From an uncultured Robinsoniella sp. (GTDB lineage Bacteria > Bacillota > Clostridia > Lachnospirales > Lachnospiraceae), in the NCBI GenBank assembly GCA_900540475.1, contig UQGG01000039.1:1-64000 (forward strand): DNA of 64,000 nt. Reading direction: 5' to 3'. The notes beneath the pieces were generated by a model. It ran no database searches and was not told where the DNA came from. It worked only from the letters and a program-made list of their open reading frames with translations. Of the stretch, positions 50,808 to 60,436 are shown piece by piece. Each line of letters opens with the position of its first letter. The stretch's first letter is position 1. The translations under genes and the position numbers were made by a program.

Positions 50808-52481
50808 TTATTTTAAATCATCCTGGTCAAATGCTTCTTCAATCGCCGCACCCGCCGGTACCATTGGGAATACTTTATCATCGCAGTCGATCTGGCAGTC
50901 GATGACAACCGGTCTTCCAAGAGCAATTGCTTTTTCAAGAGCCGGCGCTACTTCTTCTTTTTTTGTAACGCGGATTCCTTCCGCTCCCATGGCTTCTGCC
51001 AATTTCACAAAATCTACAGCGTCATTTAATATGGTATGTGAATAACGCTTTTCATAGAACAATGTCTGCCACTGGCGCACCATTCCAAGAACGTGATTGT
51101 TAATAACAACCTGAATAATCGGAATATTATATCTGGCTGCCGTAGCAATTTCATTCATATTCATACGGAAACAGCCGTCTCCTGCAATATTTATGACAGT
51201 CTTATCCGGGCATCCAAGCTTCGCACCCAGGCTGGCACCCAGACCGTATCCCATGGTTCCAAGCCCACCTGAAGTTATAAACGTGCGGGGCTTTTTGTAT
51301 TTGTAATACTGTGCCGCCCACATCTGATGCTGTCCGACTTCTGTGGTAATCACCGCATCCCCTTTGGTAACGCGGTAGATTTCTTCTACAATATAAGGAC
51401 CGGTTAAGCCTTCTTCGTTATATTTTAACGGAAATCTCTGCTTCAGATCTGCAATCTGAGCCAGCCATTCGTCATGGCGGTGCTCTTCAATCCTTGTATT
51501 TAATCTCTTTAATACTTCTTTTACATCACCGATAATACTTTCATTTACAATGATGTTTTTATTGATTTCAGCCGGATCTACATCGATCTGTATGATCTTC
51601 GCATTTTTGGCAAAGCTGTCAGCCTTTCCCACAACGCGGTCACTGAATCTGGCGCCAATGGTGATTAAAAGGTCACACTGGGTAACTCCAAAGTTCGAGG
51701 TCTTCGTTCCATGCATTCCCAGCATACCGCAGTACAGCTCACTGGTTCCGTCAAATGCGCCTTTACCCATCAGGGTATCTGCAACCGGTGCATGCACTTT
51801 TTCCACAAATTCATTTAATTCTTCCGATGCTTCTGCAATTACCGCTCCGCCGCCTACGAATACAAATGGTTTTTTACATTTATTAATTAAGGCGATGACT
51901 GCTTCCAGATCATCTTCTTTAATATAGTCTGTTTTACGTTCAATGGGTTCCGGTTTCACCATTTCATATTCTGATTCATTTGCAGTAACGTCTTTGGTTA
52001 TATCTATCAGAACCGGTCCCGGTCTTCCTTCTTTTGCGATGATAAATGCACGGCGGATGGTCTCAGCCAGTTTTTCTACATCTTTTACAATAAAGTTATG
52101 TTTGGTAATGGGCATTGTCACACCTGCAATGTCAATTTCCTGAAAACTGTCCCTGCCAAGGAGGGGTACCGCAACATTTGCTGTAATTGCCACCATGGGC
52201 ACAGAATCCATATATGCTGTCGCAATGCCGGTTACCAGATTCGTAGCACCCGGTCCGGAAGTAGCCATACAGACACCTACTTTTCCGGTTGCACGGGCAT
52301 AGCCGTCCGCTGCGTGGGCTGCTCCCTGCTCGTGTGAGGTGAGGACATGGCGGATTTCTCCTTCATGCTTATATAATGCATCATAAATATTGAGAATGGT
52401 ACCGCCCGGATATCCAAATACGGTGTCTACACCCTGCTCTTTTAAACATTCTATTACGATTTCAGAACCTGTTAATCTCAT
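50808..52481 (-). CDS. ilvB: acetolactate synthase, large subunit
   Basis: A 557-residue ThDP enzyme joining two pyruvates to acetolactate (or pyruvate with 2-oxobutyrate). The Pyr domain has DTVFGYPGGTILNIYDAL and SHEQGAAHAADGYARATG with catalytic Glu; the ThDP motif is in GDGCFRMNMNEIATAARYNIP. It starts 15 bases after ilvD's stop and is the last gene of the leuB-ilvD-ilvB operon. No small regulatory subunit (ilvN/ilvH) follows; it may be elsewhere. Confidence 0.95.
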   Translation of the reverse strand: MRLTGSEIVIECLKEQGVDTVFGYPGGTILNIYDALYKHEGEIRHVLTSHEQGAAHAADGYARATGKVGVCMATSGPGATNLVTGIATAYMDSVPMVAITANVAVPLLGRDSFQEIDIAGVTMPITKHNFIVKDVEKLAETIRRAFIIAKEGRPGPVLIDITKDVTANESEYEMVKPEPIERKTDYIKEDDLEAVIALINKCKKPFVFVGGGAVIAEASEELNEFVEKVHAPVADTLMGKGAFDGTSELYCGMLGMHGTKTSNFGVTQCDLLITIGARFSDRVVGKADSFAKNAKIIQIDVDPAEINKNIIVNESIIGDVKEVLKRLNTRIEEHRHDEWLAQIADLKQRFPLKYNEEGLTGPYIVEEIYRVTKGDAVITTEVGQHQMWAAQYYKYKKPRTFITSGGLGTMGYGLGASLGAKLGCPDKTVINIAGDGCFRMNMNEIATAARYNIPIIQVVINNHVLGMVRQWQTLFYEKRYSHTILNDAVDFVKLAEAMGAEGIRVTKKEEVAPALEKAIALGRPVVIDCQIDCDDKVFPMVPAGAAIEEAFDQDDLK

Positions 52482-52496
52482 CTGCTTACCTCTTTT

Positions 52497-54167
52497 CTAT
52501 TTCTTTGGTATTTCCAGGATTGCGCCGCGGTTGCCGGAAGTAACCATTGCTGCATAGCGTGCCAGATAGCCCGTGGTAATCTTTGGCGTTCTCGGCTGCC
52601 ATTTTGCTCTTCTCTCTTCCATTTCTTCCTCAGAAATAACAAAGTCCAGTTTATTTTCCGGGATATTAATCCGGATGGTATCTCCTTCTTCCACCAGGGC
52701 AATGGGCCCCCCTACTGCCGCCTCCGGTGATATGTGTCCAATCGCCGCACCTCTGGAGGCACCGCTGAAACGTCCGTCTGTAATCAGGGCTACGCTGGAG
52801 CCAAGTCCCATGCCCATAATTGCTGAAGTCGGATTTAACATTTCACGCATACCAGGTCCGCCTTTTGGTCCTTCGTAACGGATAACAACCACATCTCCTG
52901 CATTGATTTTGCCGTTCTTAATTGCGTCAATTGCATCTTCTTCGCAGTCAAATACTCTTGCCGGACCTTCATGTACCATCATTTCCGGAGCTACTGCCGA
53001 ACGTTTTACAACGCCGGAGTCCGGTGCCAGGTTACCCTTTAATACTGCGATACCGCCGGTTTCACTGTATGGATTTTCAATTGGACGGATGACTTCCGGA
53101 TTGAGATTTTTGCAATTTTCAATATTTTCTTTTACTGTCTTGCCGGTTACCGTAATGAGGTCTGTATGAAGGAGGTTTTTCTTATCCAGTTCATTCATAA
53201 CTGCATAAACCCCGCCAGCCTCATTTAATTCTTCAATATAAGTGTGTCCGGCTGGTGCCAGATGGCACAGATTTGGAGTAATCGCACTGATTTCATTTGC
53301 AATATCTAAATTCAGTTCCACTCCCGCTTCATGGGCAATTGCCGGAAGATGCAGCATACTGTTGGTGGAACATCCCAGTGCCATGTCTACCGTCAGTGCA
53401 TTCATAAAAGCGTCTTTTGTCATAATATCACGTGGGCGGATATTTTTCTCTAACATTTCCATTACTTTCATTCCGGCATGTTTTGCAAGACGGATACGGT
53501 CAGAATAAACTGCCGGAATCGTACCGTTTCCTCCCAGACCCATGCCCAGTACTTCTGTGAGGCAGTTCATACTGTTAGCCGTATACATTCCGGAACAGGA
53601 ACCGCAGGTCGGGCAGGCCTTGCATTCAAATTCATCAATTTCTTCATCTGTCATATTTCCTGCAGCGTAAGTACCTACTGCTTCAAACATGCTGGAAAGA
53701 CTTGTTTTCTGTCCGTGTACATGTCCAGCCAGCATTGGTCCGCCACTGACAAACACCGTAGGTATGTTGACACGCGCTGCAGCCATTAAAAGCCCAGGTA
53801 CGTTTTTATCACAGTTTGGTACACATACCAGTGCGTCAAACTGATGGGCAATCGCCATAGCCTCTGTGGAATCCGCGATTAGATCTCTTGTTACCAGGGA
53901 ATATTTCATTCCAATATGCCCCATTGCGATACCGTCACAAACCGCGATTGCCGGGAATACCCTTGGCGTACCGCCTGCCATTGCAACACCCAGTTTTACT
54001 GCTTCTACAATTTTATCCAGATTCATATGTCCCGGTACAATTTCATTAAAAGAACTAACAATACCTATCAGCGGTCTGTCCATCTCTTCTTTTGTCATGC
54101 CAAGGGCGTTAAACAATGACCGGTGGGGTGCCTGCTGCATCCCTTTTTTTACTGCATCACTCTTCAT
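52497..54167 (-). CDS. ilvD: dihydroxy-acid dehydratase
   Basis: A 556-residue Fe-S dehydratase acting in valine, leucine and isoleucine synthesis. The start MKSDAVKKG is preceded by AAGGAG; the upstream extension is rejected. Cluster and active-site Cys are visible in CVPNCDKNVPG and CPTCGSCSGMYTANSMNC, and C-terminal DGRFSGASRGAAIGHISPEA is present. It sits between leuB and ilvB in one operon. Confidence 0.95.
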   Translation of the reverse strand: MKSDAVKKGMQQAPHRSLFNALGMTKEEMDRPLIGIVSSFNEIVPGHMNLDKIVEAVKLGVAMAGGTPRVFPAIAVCDGIAMGHIGMKYSLVTRDLIADSTEAMAIAHQFDALVCVPNCDKNVPGLLMAAARVNIPTVFVSGGPMLAGHVHGQKTSLSSMFEAVGTYAAGNMTDEEIDEFECKACPTCGSCSGMYTANSMNCLTEVLGMGLGGNGTIPAVYSDRIRLAKHAGMKVMEMLEKNIRPRDIMTKDAFMNALTVDMALGCSTNSMLHLPAIAHEAGVELNLDIANEISAITPNLCHLAPAGHTYIEELNEAGGVYAVMNELDKKNLLHTDLITVTGKTVKENIENCKNLNPEVIRPIENPYSETGGIAVLKGNLAPDSGVVKRSAVAPEMMVHEGPARVFDCEEDAIDAIKNGKINAGDVVVIRYEGPKGGPGMREMLNPTSAIMGMGLGSSVALITDGRFSGASRGAAIGHISPEAAVGGPIALVEEGDTIRINIPENKLDFVISEEEMEERRAKWQPRTPKITTGYLARYAAMVTSGNRGAILEIPKK

Positions 54168-54201
54168 GTCTGATCTCCTTATCTGTTTATGATACCAAAG
54201 C

Positions 54202-54230
54202 GCGTTTGAAAATTGCTTTTTCAAACACGC
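54202..54230. repeat. internally deleted copy of the dispersed palindromic element
   Basis: GCGTTTGAAAA-TTGCTT-TTTCAAACACGC forms a hairpin of two arms identical to the ends of the copy at 10378-10429, without the middle. It lies between ilvD and leuB. Confidence 0.55.
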
Positions 54231-54282
54231 TCTTGACCCGGCAAACAGCCGGATCTGTCATTTATCTGTATTTTTATATTCT

Positions 54283-55365
54283 TTATATTCTTTCTGCAAT
54301 CAGGTCACCCATCTGCCTGCAGCCAACCTTCGTGCATCCCTCTGACATAATATCTCCTGTGCGGAATCCGTCTTTCAACACCTGTCTGACAGCGTTTTCA
54401 ATAGCATCTGCCGCTTCATCCAGATCCAGGGAATAGCGAAGCATCATTGCTGCTGACAAGACAGTGGCAATTGGATTGGCAATGTCCATGCCTGCAATAT
54501 CCGGTGCGGAACCATGGCTTGGTTCATAGAGTCCGAATTTAGTTTCATTTAAACTTGCTGATGACAGCATACCGATGGATCCGGTTACCATGCTTGCTTC
54601 ATCGGATAAAATATCACCAAACATGTTTTCTGTGAGAATTACGTCAAACTGACCCGGATTTTTCACCAGCTGCATTGCACAGTTGTCTACCAGCATGTGC
54701 TCCAAAGCCACGTCCGGATAATCCTTAGCCACTTCTTCCACTACAGCTCTCCAAAGCCTGGATGAATCAAGTACATTCGCTTTATCCACGCTTGTAACTT
54801 TCTTTCTTCTCTTTCTGGCAATGTCAAATCCTCTTTTCGCAATTCTGCGGATTTCATTTTCGTCATATGTAAGGGTATCCATTGCTTTTCTGACGCCGTT
54901 TTCCTCTACTGTCTTTCTCTCTCCGAAATACAGTCCTCCGGTCAGTTCCCGCATAATCATCATATCGAAGCCTTCCCCGATAATCTCATCACGAAGGGGG
55001 CATGCTGCTTTTAACTCATCATAGAGATATGCCGGGCGCAGATTGGCAAACAGATTTAATTCTTTACGGATTTTTAAAAGGCCTGCTTCCGGTCTTCTGT
55101 CCGGCGGCAGCTGGTACCAGGAAGACACAGCTGCATCTCCTCCAATGGAACCCATTAATACGGCATCACTTGACTTTGCGGTCTGTACAGCCTCATCGGT
55201 CAGCGGAATACCATGGACATCAATAGATGCACCTCCTAATAGTACCTCTGTATAATCTAACGCGAAGTTATATTTTTTACCTGCCGCGTCCAGTACCTTT
55301 TTTGCTTCTAGAACAATTTCAGGTCCGATTCCATCTCCCGAAATCAATGCAATTTGAAAACTCAT
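54283..55365 (-). CDS. leuB: 3-isopropylmalate dehydrogenase
   Basis: A 360-residue NAD-dependent enzyme of leucine synthesis, decarboxylating 3-isopropylmalate. Visible: ALISGDGIGPEIV, the loop MRELTGGLYFGERK, VDKANVLDSSRLWR, and the NAD-binding EPSHGSAPDIAG motif. leuA and leuCD are not in the window. It is the first gene of the leuB-ilvD-ilvB operon. Confidence 0.95.
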   Translation of the reverse strand: MSFQIALISGDGIGPEIVLEAKKVLDAAGKKYNFALDYTEVLLGGASIDVHGIPLTDEAVQTAKSSDAVLMGSIGGDAAVSSWYQLPPDRRPEAGLLKIRKELNLFANLRPAYLYDELKAACPLRDEIIGEGFDMMIMRELTGGLYFGERKTVEENGVRKAMDTLTYDENEIRRIAKRGFDIARKRRKKVTSVDKANVLDSSRLWRAVVEEVAKDYPDVALEHMLVDNCAMQLVKNPGQFDVILTENMFGDILSDEASMVTGSIGMLSSASLNETKFGLYEPSHGSAPDIAGMDIANPIATVLSAAMMLRYSLDLDEAADAIENAVRQVLKDGFRTGDIMSEGCTKVGCRQMGDLIAERI

Positions 55366-55400
55366 AGTGATTTCTTCCCTTCTGTATCTTTTTATCCATT

Positions 55401-55429
55401 ATCATAATGCATTTTTATGCACTTTTCAA
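55401..55429 (-). promoter_or_regulatory. promoter of leuB-ilvD-ilvB
   Basis: On the minus strand TTGAAA (55424-55429) and TATGAT (55401-55406) are 17 bases apart; the spacer holds the palindrome GCATAAAAATGC. The leader is under 40 bases, so no T-box or attenuator is present. Confidence 0.6.
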
Positions 55430-55444
55430 CTATAATCCCTATTT

Positions 55445-58426
55445 TTACCTATTTTTTCCTAAATCAATGATCTGCCTGCGTACTTTTTCCGGTATTTCAG
55501 GTGGAATAAATCCGGGTCTTGCCAGATAATATCCCTGGAGATAGTCAATCTTTTCCAGGATCAGCGCCTGCATTTCATCTGCCGTTTCCACACCCTCTGC
55601 AATGGTTTTTATATCATGTTCCCTTGCATAAGTAACCAGGTGGCGCAGCAGCATCTGCTTATTTTTATCCTGACAGATTCCCTCTACAAGGGATTTGTCT
55701 ATTTTAATATAATCCGGGCGGATACTTAAGAGAACTCCCTCAGAGTTATATCCGGTACCAAAATCATCGATGGCAAGCTGTGCTCCCCAGGATTTTAATG
55801 CTTCTTTCTTCCTCTCCATTAGGGGTGCATCCAGTTTGTCTTCTTCTGTGATTTCTAAAACTACCCTGGACAGATATGCTCCGTACCTGGATTCAATAGC
55901 AGCGATTTCTTTTTCGCTCATACACTGGTTGGCAATGGAATTGATGAACAGTTTTCCGTTCCCATCGGATGCATTTAGCTTGGCAAAGCCTTCCAGCGCT
56001 TTTGAAAATGTTAGCCGTTCGATCTCATGGAGCTTGGACTGTGCCCTCGCCAGTGTTAAAAGTTCAAACGGAGTTTTGATATTTGTGGTTCTGGGTCTCA
56101 TCAGAGCTTCATAGGCAAATACTTCTCCGGTAGTTGTGGAAATAATCGGCTGATACATATAATCCAGCAGCTCTTCTTCGATCAGCTTATTCAGTTCTTC
56201 CTTACACTGCAGCAGGTAAGATTCTTTATTATAGATATCCACATTGAATGCTTCCATCTGTCCTTTGTTTGTCTTTTTAACCAGATACATGGCAAAATCC
56301 GCATACCGGATAAGATCATGGTAATTAACCGCATCCTTGGGATAAGCCGCTATTCCGGCGGAAGCCCGCACCTGAATGGATGTCATATCCTGGAAGGTAA
56401 TCTTCGCATCTTTGAATTTTGCAAACATTTCCGCAAACTTCTGCAAAATCTCTTCCTGGTTCTGATATCCATAGACAAAGATCATAAATTCATCTCCGGA
56501 CAACCTGGAAATCACAGACTGCGGATCGGGATACTTCTTTAACACATCTGCTGCCAGCCTGATGTATTCATCCCCATAATCATGTCCGTAAGTATCATTT
56601 ACATATTTCAGATTGTCCAGATCCAGCATTACCATAGCGCCCTGTTTCAGCTTCTGAGGCTCTTCAAACAGACGGTCCAGTCTGGCACAAAATGCCCTGC
56701 GGTTAAAGAGATTTGTCAGAATATCATAATCTCTTTCATGCTCAATCTTGATCTTTTCCTCCATATCCTTGCTGATATCAGTAAGTACCACGAGGGTACG
56801 GCATTCTTTGGTTACTACCTTGGCTCTCAGCCAGTAAGAATACTTTTCTTTATCTATATGCAGGATATATACCCCTTCATTCTTATCCCTGCTGACCAGA
56901 TAAGGCAGCAATTTCCGAAGCGCCGCTTTTACCTTCCCCGATTCAACATAATTTTCATCTTTTTCGATGCCCAGAATCTCACAGAACTGTTTCGTGCAGA
57001 ATACTCTTTCCGGCTTCTCGTGATTGTACTCACAGGCACCCATTTTAATATCTGTCATCGCCAGAATGGTAGACAGTTTATTGGCATTATTTGCAACCTC
57101 AACACTAAGATTTTCAATCGTTCCCGACAGTTCGTCAATCTCGGATACTTCCAGCCTTTCCAGATGGATTGGTTTATCCGGATTCAGCGTTTTCAACTTT
57201 CTGCTCAGCGCCGTAATTGGATTTGTTACCAGTTTTGACACTACATAGCTTGCTGCAACACCAATAAGCAGCGAGAGGATAATCATCACCATAATACTGG
57301 CGCGGAAACTATAGAAAAAGGAAAGCAGATGTTCATCGGAAACGACGCCAATTAACACCCACTGCTCATTTTCAAAGGGTGTATGGGTATTATAAAGTTT
57401 TATGGTCTGTACACAGCCATAGGTCTTCTTACCCTCGGATTTGATCGGGTAAAAAAAGTTATTGGAAAGGTCATCTTCCAGTTCCAGCTGACCACCGATT
57501 TCCGGAAACATCTGTTTGGACATAATACCGGTCTGGGTGATCAAACGGTAAGTAAGCGGTACTTCGTCCCCTTCACTTTCAATTTTCCCCATAGCAAGCA
57601 CGTAACTTCCGAAGTTCTGGTTGTCCAGTTCCTTAAATGGCAATTCCGTATTCAGATAATCCAGAGACAGTTCCACCCCCATTACTCCAATTGGTTCACC
57701 AGCCAGAATAATCGGAACAGAATAAGTAATAATCGGAACGGAGTCACCTGCTTCGCTTTTATTTAAATAAAAAGGGGTGCTCCAATATCCGAGATCCTTA
57801 CTTTCCATCTCCGGATGTTCTTTTGCCGCGTCAAAAGGGCGATAATAAAAGGCATTGTCCGAATCACTTTCGTCCATCTGGAAGCCCGGAGTCCAAAAAC
57901 GGTCCAGCGCAATGCGGTATTTATTCGTTATATAGGATGGTCCCCGCAGTGCCAGCAGATCCGAATAATCTCCCGTCGTGGTTGTGGGATCAGAATCCCG
58001 GAAATAAATTCCGCTTTTGGAATCGCTTCCGTCCCCGTCAAATATAACAAACGCTCCGCTCACCACGTTCCTTCTCATCATTTCCAACAGATAATCTGAT
58101 ATATGATTCAGAATTTCTTTGCTGCATTCGCTGTTCATCACAATCTCCTGAGGCGTCTTGCCCTGTTTCTGTAGAATTGTCTGAACTGCTGTCGTGATAT
58201 CCTCTGTGGTACCTTTGACATTTCCCCATCTGGAAATCATGTCATTTTGCAGGGAATTCCTGCGGTTATTGACTTTTTCGCTGAAAATATGGAAAGAATT
58301 GTTCTTCAGCTTATCCATTGTCCCGCTTTCAAAAACAACGCAATAAATTAATCCTGCCTGAAATAGCATGACGATCAAAATTGGAATTAAAATTTTCTTC
58401 AATAATGATGTTTTTGATCTTTTCAT
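55445..58426 (-). CDS. membrane GGDEF-EAL protein with Cache, HAMP and PAS-like domains
   Basis: A 993-residue c-di-GMP enzyme. Order: membrane helix (about 12-31), extracellular Cache-type sensor (35-370), second helix (about 375-397), HAMP (about 393-445), PAS-like region (450-555), GGDEF domain with SGDEF at 643-647, and EAL domain with EALMRP (Glu773), IDDFGTGYNS, IKIDKSLV and AEGVET. The EAL set looks complete, so phosphodiesterase activity is likely; the SGDEF variant may be active or regulatory. It follows a solute-binding lipoprotein by 12 bases, which may feed it a signal. Confidence 0.92.
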   Translation of the reverse strand: MKRSKTSLLKKILIPILIVMLFQAGLIYCVVFESGTMDKLKNNSFHIFSEKVNNRRNSLQNDMISRWGNVKGTTEDITTAVQTILQKQGKTPQEIVMNSECSKEILNHISDYLLEMMRRNVVSGAFVIFDGDGSDSKSGIYFRDSDPTTTTGDYSDLLALRGPSYITNKYRIALDRFWTPGFQMDESDSDNAFYYRPFDAAKEHPEMESKDLGYWSTPFYLNKSEAGDSVPIITYSVPIILAGEPIGVMGVELSLDYLNTELPFKELDNQNFGSYVLAMGKIESEGDEVPLTYRLITQTGIMSKQMFPEIGGQLELEDDLSNNFFYPIKSEGKKTYGCVQTIKLYNTHTPFENEQWVLIGVVSDEHLLSFFYSFRASIMVMIILSLLIGVAASYVVSKLVTNPITALSRKLKTLNPDKPIHLERLEVSEIDELSGTIENLSVEVANNANKLSTILAMTDIKMGACEYNHEKPERVFCTKQFCEILGIEKDENYVESGKVKAALRKLLPYLVSRDKNEGVYILHIDKEKYSYWLRAKVVTKECRTLVVLTDISKDMEEKIKIEHERDYDILTNLFNRRAFCARLDRLFEEPQKLKQGAMVMLDLDNLKYVNDTYGHDYGDEYIRLAADVLKKYPDPQSVISRLSGDEFMIFVYGYQNQEEILQKFAEMFAKFKDAKITFQDMTSIQVRASAGIAAYPKDAVNYHDLIRYADFAMYLVKKTNKGQMEAFNVDIYNKESYLLQCKEELNKLIEEELLDYMYQPIISTTTGEVFAYEALMRPRTTNIKTPFELLTLARAQSKLHEIERLTFSKALEGFAKLNASDGNGKLFINSIANQCMSEKEIAAIESRYGAYLSRVVLEITEEDKLDAPLMERKKEALKSWGAQLAIDDFGTGYNSEGVLLSIRPDYIKIDKSLVEGICQDKNKQMLLRHLVTYAREHDIKTIAEGVETADEMQALILEKIDYLQGYYLARPGFIPPEIPEKVRRQIIDLGKNR

Positions 58427-58438
58427 CTTACTTCCTCA

Positions 58439-59890
58439 TCAACTGGCCTGCGTTGCCTCCAATTCCTTCGTCAACTGACTCAGCCATGCTTCAAAATTTT
58501 CCTGGGTATTGTATTTGGCAATTGCTTCTTCCCGGTCTGTGCCATTTTTTATTAACGCATCAATTGCCTGCTTGTCTTCCTTGGCTTTATCCGATAAGCT
58601 GTATTCCAGCACATCCCTTGCCTCTTCACTTCCTTCAAAAGCCTTCGCTGTATAAAATTTATAAGTATCGGACATTTCAAATGCAATATCCAGTGTCTCT
58701 TTCATGACGGAATCGATTTTCCCGTCTTCATAGGTATCCAGCGTTGATTTCAGCTTCTCACTTGTCTTAGCTTCCTTTTTTACCGGAAGATATCCCGATT
58801 CAATGGAAAATCCCATATTCCGGTCTGTGTCTGTAAACCATTTCATAAATTCTACGGAAGCAAACTCTTTTTCCGGTGTGGATTTCGTCACAGCCATACC
58901 TGCTCCCTGCTGAACAGCATATTTTTCTCCCCCGTCAAAAACAGGTGCTTTTAATGCCATTGCTGTCACCGGATAACTGTTGCTGTCATCGATAAATACT
59001 TCTTTGGGAAAGTAAGTAGCGGAGGTGGTTGAGCCTACAAATGCCAGAATATCTCCCACCTTTGCATCATCGGACCGGAACTTTCCATATGCGCCGAAGT
59101 ATCCTTTTATGTAAGGAACATAGTAGCCGTCCCAGATCTTTTTCATAACCTCTTTATCCAGCTGGAACTGTACTTTTCCATTTTCAACTTTAAAAATTTC
59201 CGTACCCAGCTGCCTTGTTCCAATCAGCATGTAATTCGCCATTGCATCCCTTCCAAAAAACGCTTTGCCTCCGGACCAGTTATAGTATTGTTCCGACACG
59301 TCAATCAATCCTTCCATCGTATCCAGTTCTTGAATATCTGCTCCTGTTTCCGCTGCAAACTTGTCCCAGTCCGTTTTATTAAGCATCATCATCTCCGTTG
59401 ACTTCGCCGTTGGGAAAATTTTAAGTTCATTCTTTTCCCCCATTCTGCCTTCTTCTATATAAGCAGGGTCGTACTGCTCCAGCTCTTCCTTGCTCAGATA
59501 ATCATCTAAATTAGCGACCAGCCCTTTTTTATCTATTTCATACACCGTATTGGTATAGCCCAGAAAGATGCTGGGCATATCGGAGGTCCCGACTTTCTTA
59601 TTCGCCGTATCCAGTACCTTTTCCGATAACTCCGGAATACTTCCGCAGTTCTGTGCACTTACAACAATTCCCTCTTCCAGTCCAACCGTGCTGTTAAATT
59701 CTTTAATCATATTGTCCAGTGCATTCTGCTGGTTTCCGCTGTAATAATGCCAGATGTCAATATTCACCGGATTCTTTGGATCTAACTTCACTTTTCCTGT
59801 GGAGCCACACCCACTTAATGCAATTGCAAATAAACCTGCTGCGATCCCAAAAGCCAACGTTTTCTTTTTCATCTTTTTCACTCTTTCCAT
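58439..59890 (-). CDS. extracellular solute-binding lipoprotein (family 1-like)
   Basis: A 483-residue lipoprotein with signal peptide ending LSGC (lipid-modified Cys28; a start at 59872, MKKKTLAFG, is equally possible). The mature part resembles sugar-binding proteins: NIDIWHYYSGNQQNALDNMIKEFN near the start and VEFMKWFTDTDRNMGFSIESGYLPV later. No ABC permease or ATPase genes are next to it. Instead it is paired with the GGDEF-EAL membrane protein, which suggests sensing rather than transport. Confidence 0.88.
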   Translation of the reverse strand: MERVKKMKKKTLAFGIAAGLFAIALSGCGSTGKVKLDPKNPVNIDIWHYYSGNQQNALDNMIKEFNSTVGLEEGIVVSAQNCGSIPELSEKVLDTANKKVGTSDMPSIFLGYTNTVYEIDKKGLVANLDDYLSKEELEQYDPAYIEEGRMGEKNELKIFPTAKSTEMMMLNKTDWDKFAAETGADIQELDTMEGLIDVSEQYYNWSGGKAFFGRDAMANYMLIGTRQLGTEIFKVENGKVQFQLDKEVMKKIWDGYYVPYIKGYFGAYGKFRSDDAKVGDILAFVGSTTSATYFPKEVFIDDSNSYPVTAMALKAPVFDGGEKYAVQQGAGMAVTKSTPEKEFASVEFMKWFTDTDRNMGFSIESGYLPVKKEAKTSEKLKSTLDTYEDGKIDSVMKETLDIAFEMSDTYKFYTAKAFEGSEEARDVLEYSLSDKAKEDKQAIDALIKNGTDREEAIAKYNTQENFEAWLSQLTKELEATQAS

Positions 59891-60011
59891 ATTATATTCT
59901 CTTTTTATTTAAGGATGCATATAGGGATTATTATATCATATTTTCACCAACTGAGATACAATTTTATTTGGAGAAAACGATAATATCTCCAAGTCAAAAA
60001 CCCCGCAAAAA

Positions 60012-60036
60012 AAGATACCGGATCACCCGGTATCTT
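60012..60036 (-). terminator. terminator after yajC
   Basis: AAGATACCGG (60012-60021) pairs perfectly with CCGGTATCTT (60027-60036); on the minus strand T8 follows. Confidence 0.85.
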
Positions 60037-60045
60037 CAACAATCT

Positions 60046-60354
60046 TTATTCTGCTTCTGGTTTTTCAACTTCTGCAATTGCAGCTTTTCTCATTGGAATT
60101 CTGCAGTTCTTATTGCTTCCGAATTCTACAATTACATCTTCGTCTGTAATATCAATTATAACACCGTAAAATCCTCCGGTAGTTACGATACTATCTCCTA
60201 CAGCAATATCAGACAGCATTGCATTTAATCTCTTCTGCTCCTTCTTCTGCGGTCTGATAGCAAAAAAGTACATTGCTGCACCAATTACTACTACGTAGAG
60301 AATTAAAAGACCCATTCCACCTGCAGCTCCGCCGGCACTCAAAACATTACTCAT
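60046..60354 (-). CDS. yajC: preprotein translocase accessory subunit YajC
   Basis: A 102-residue membrane protein that associates with SecDF. It starts at MSNVLSAGGAAGG with TGGAGGAAG upstream; the extension to 60381 is not needed. One N-terminal helix (about 13-31) is followed by RPQKKEQKR and a small SH3-like domain VGDSIVTTGGFYGVI. It lies directly downstream of tgt, a common gene order (tgt-yajC). Confidence 0.95.
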   Translation of the reverse strand: MSNVLSAGGAAGGMGLLILYVVVIGAAMYFFAIRPQKKEQKRLNAMLSDIAVGDSIVTTGGFYGVIIDITDEDVIVEFGSNKNCRIPMRKAAIAEVEKPEAE

Positions 60355-60436
60355 GTGTGACTTCCTCCATTTCTTTTTCACTCATAAATTACATAATACA
60401 CAAATTCTGCCAAATCATCAAGTATTTTTTAATAAT

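Noticed and set aside
55366..55444. T-box leader for the leuB operon
   Set aside because: The promoter lies under 40 bases from the gene, leaving no room for a T-box.
56582..57238. 218-codon plus-strand frame inside the GGDEF-EAL gene
   Set aside because: Antisense shadow with no ribosome site and no motif.
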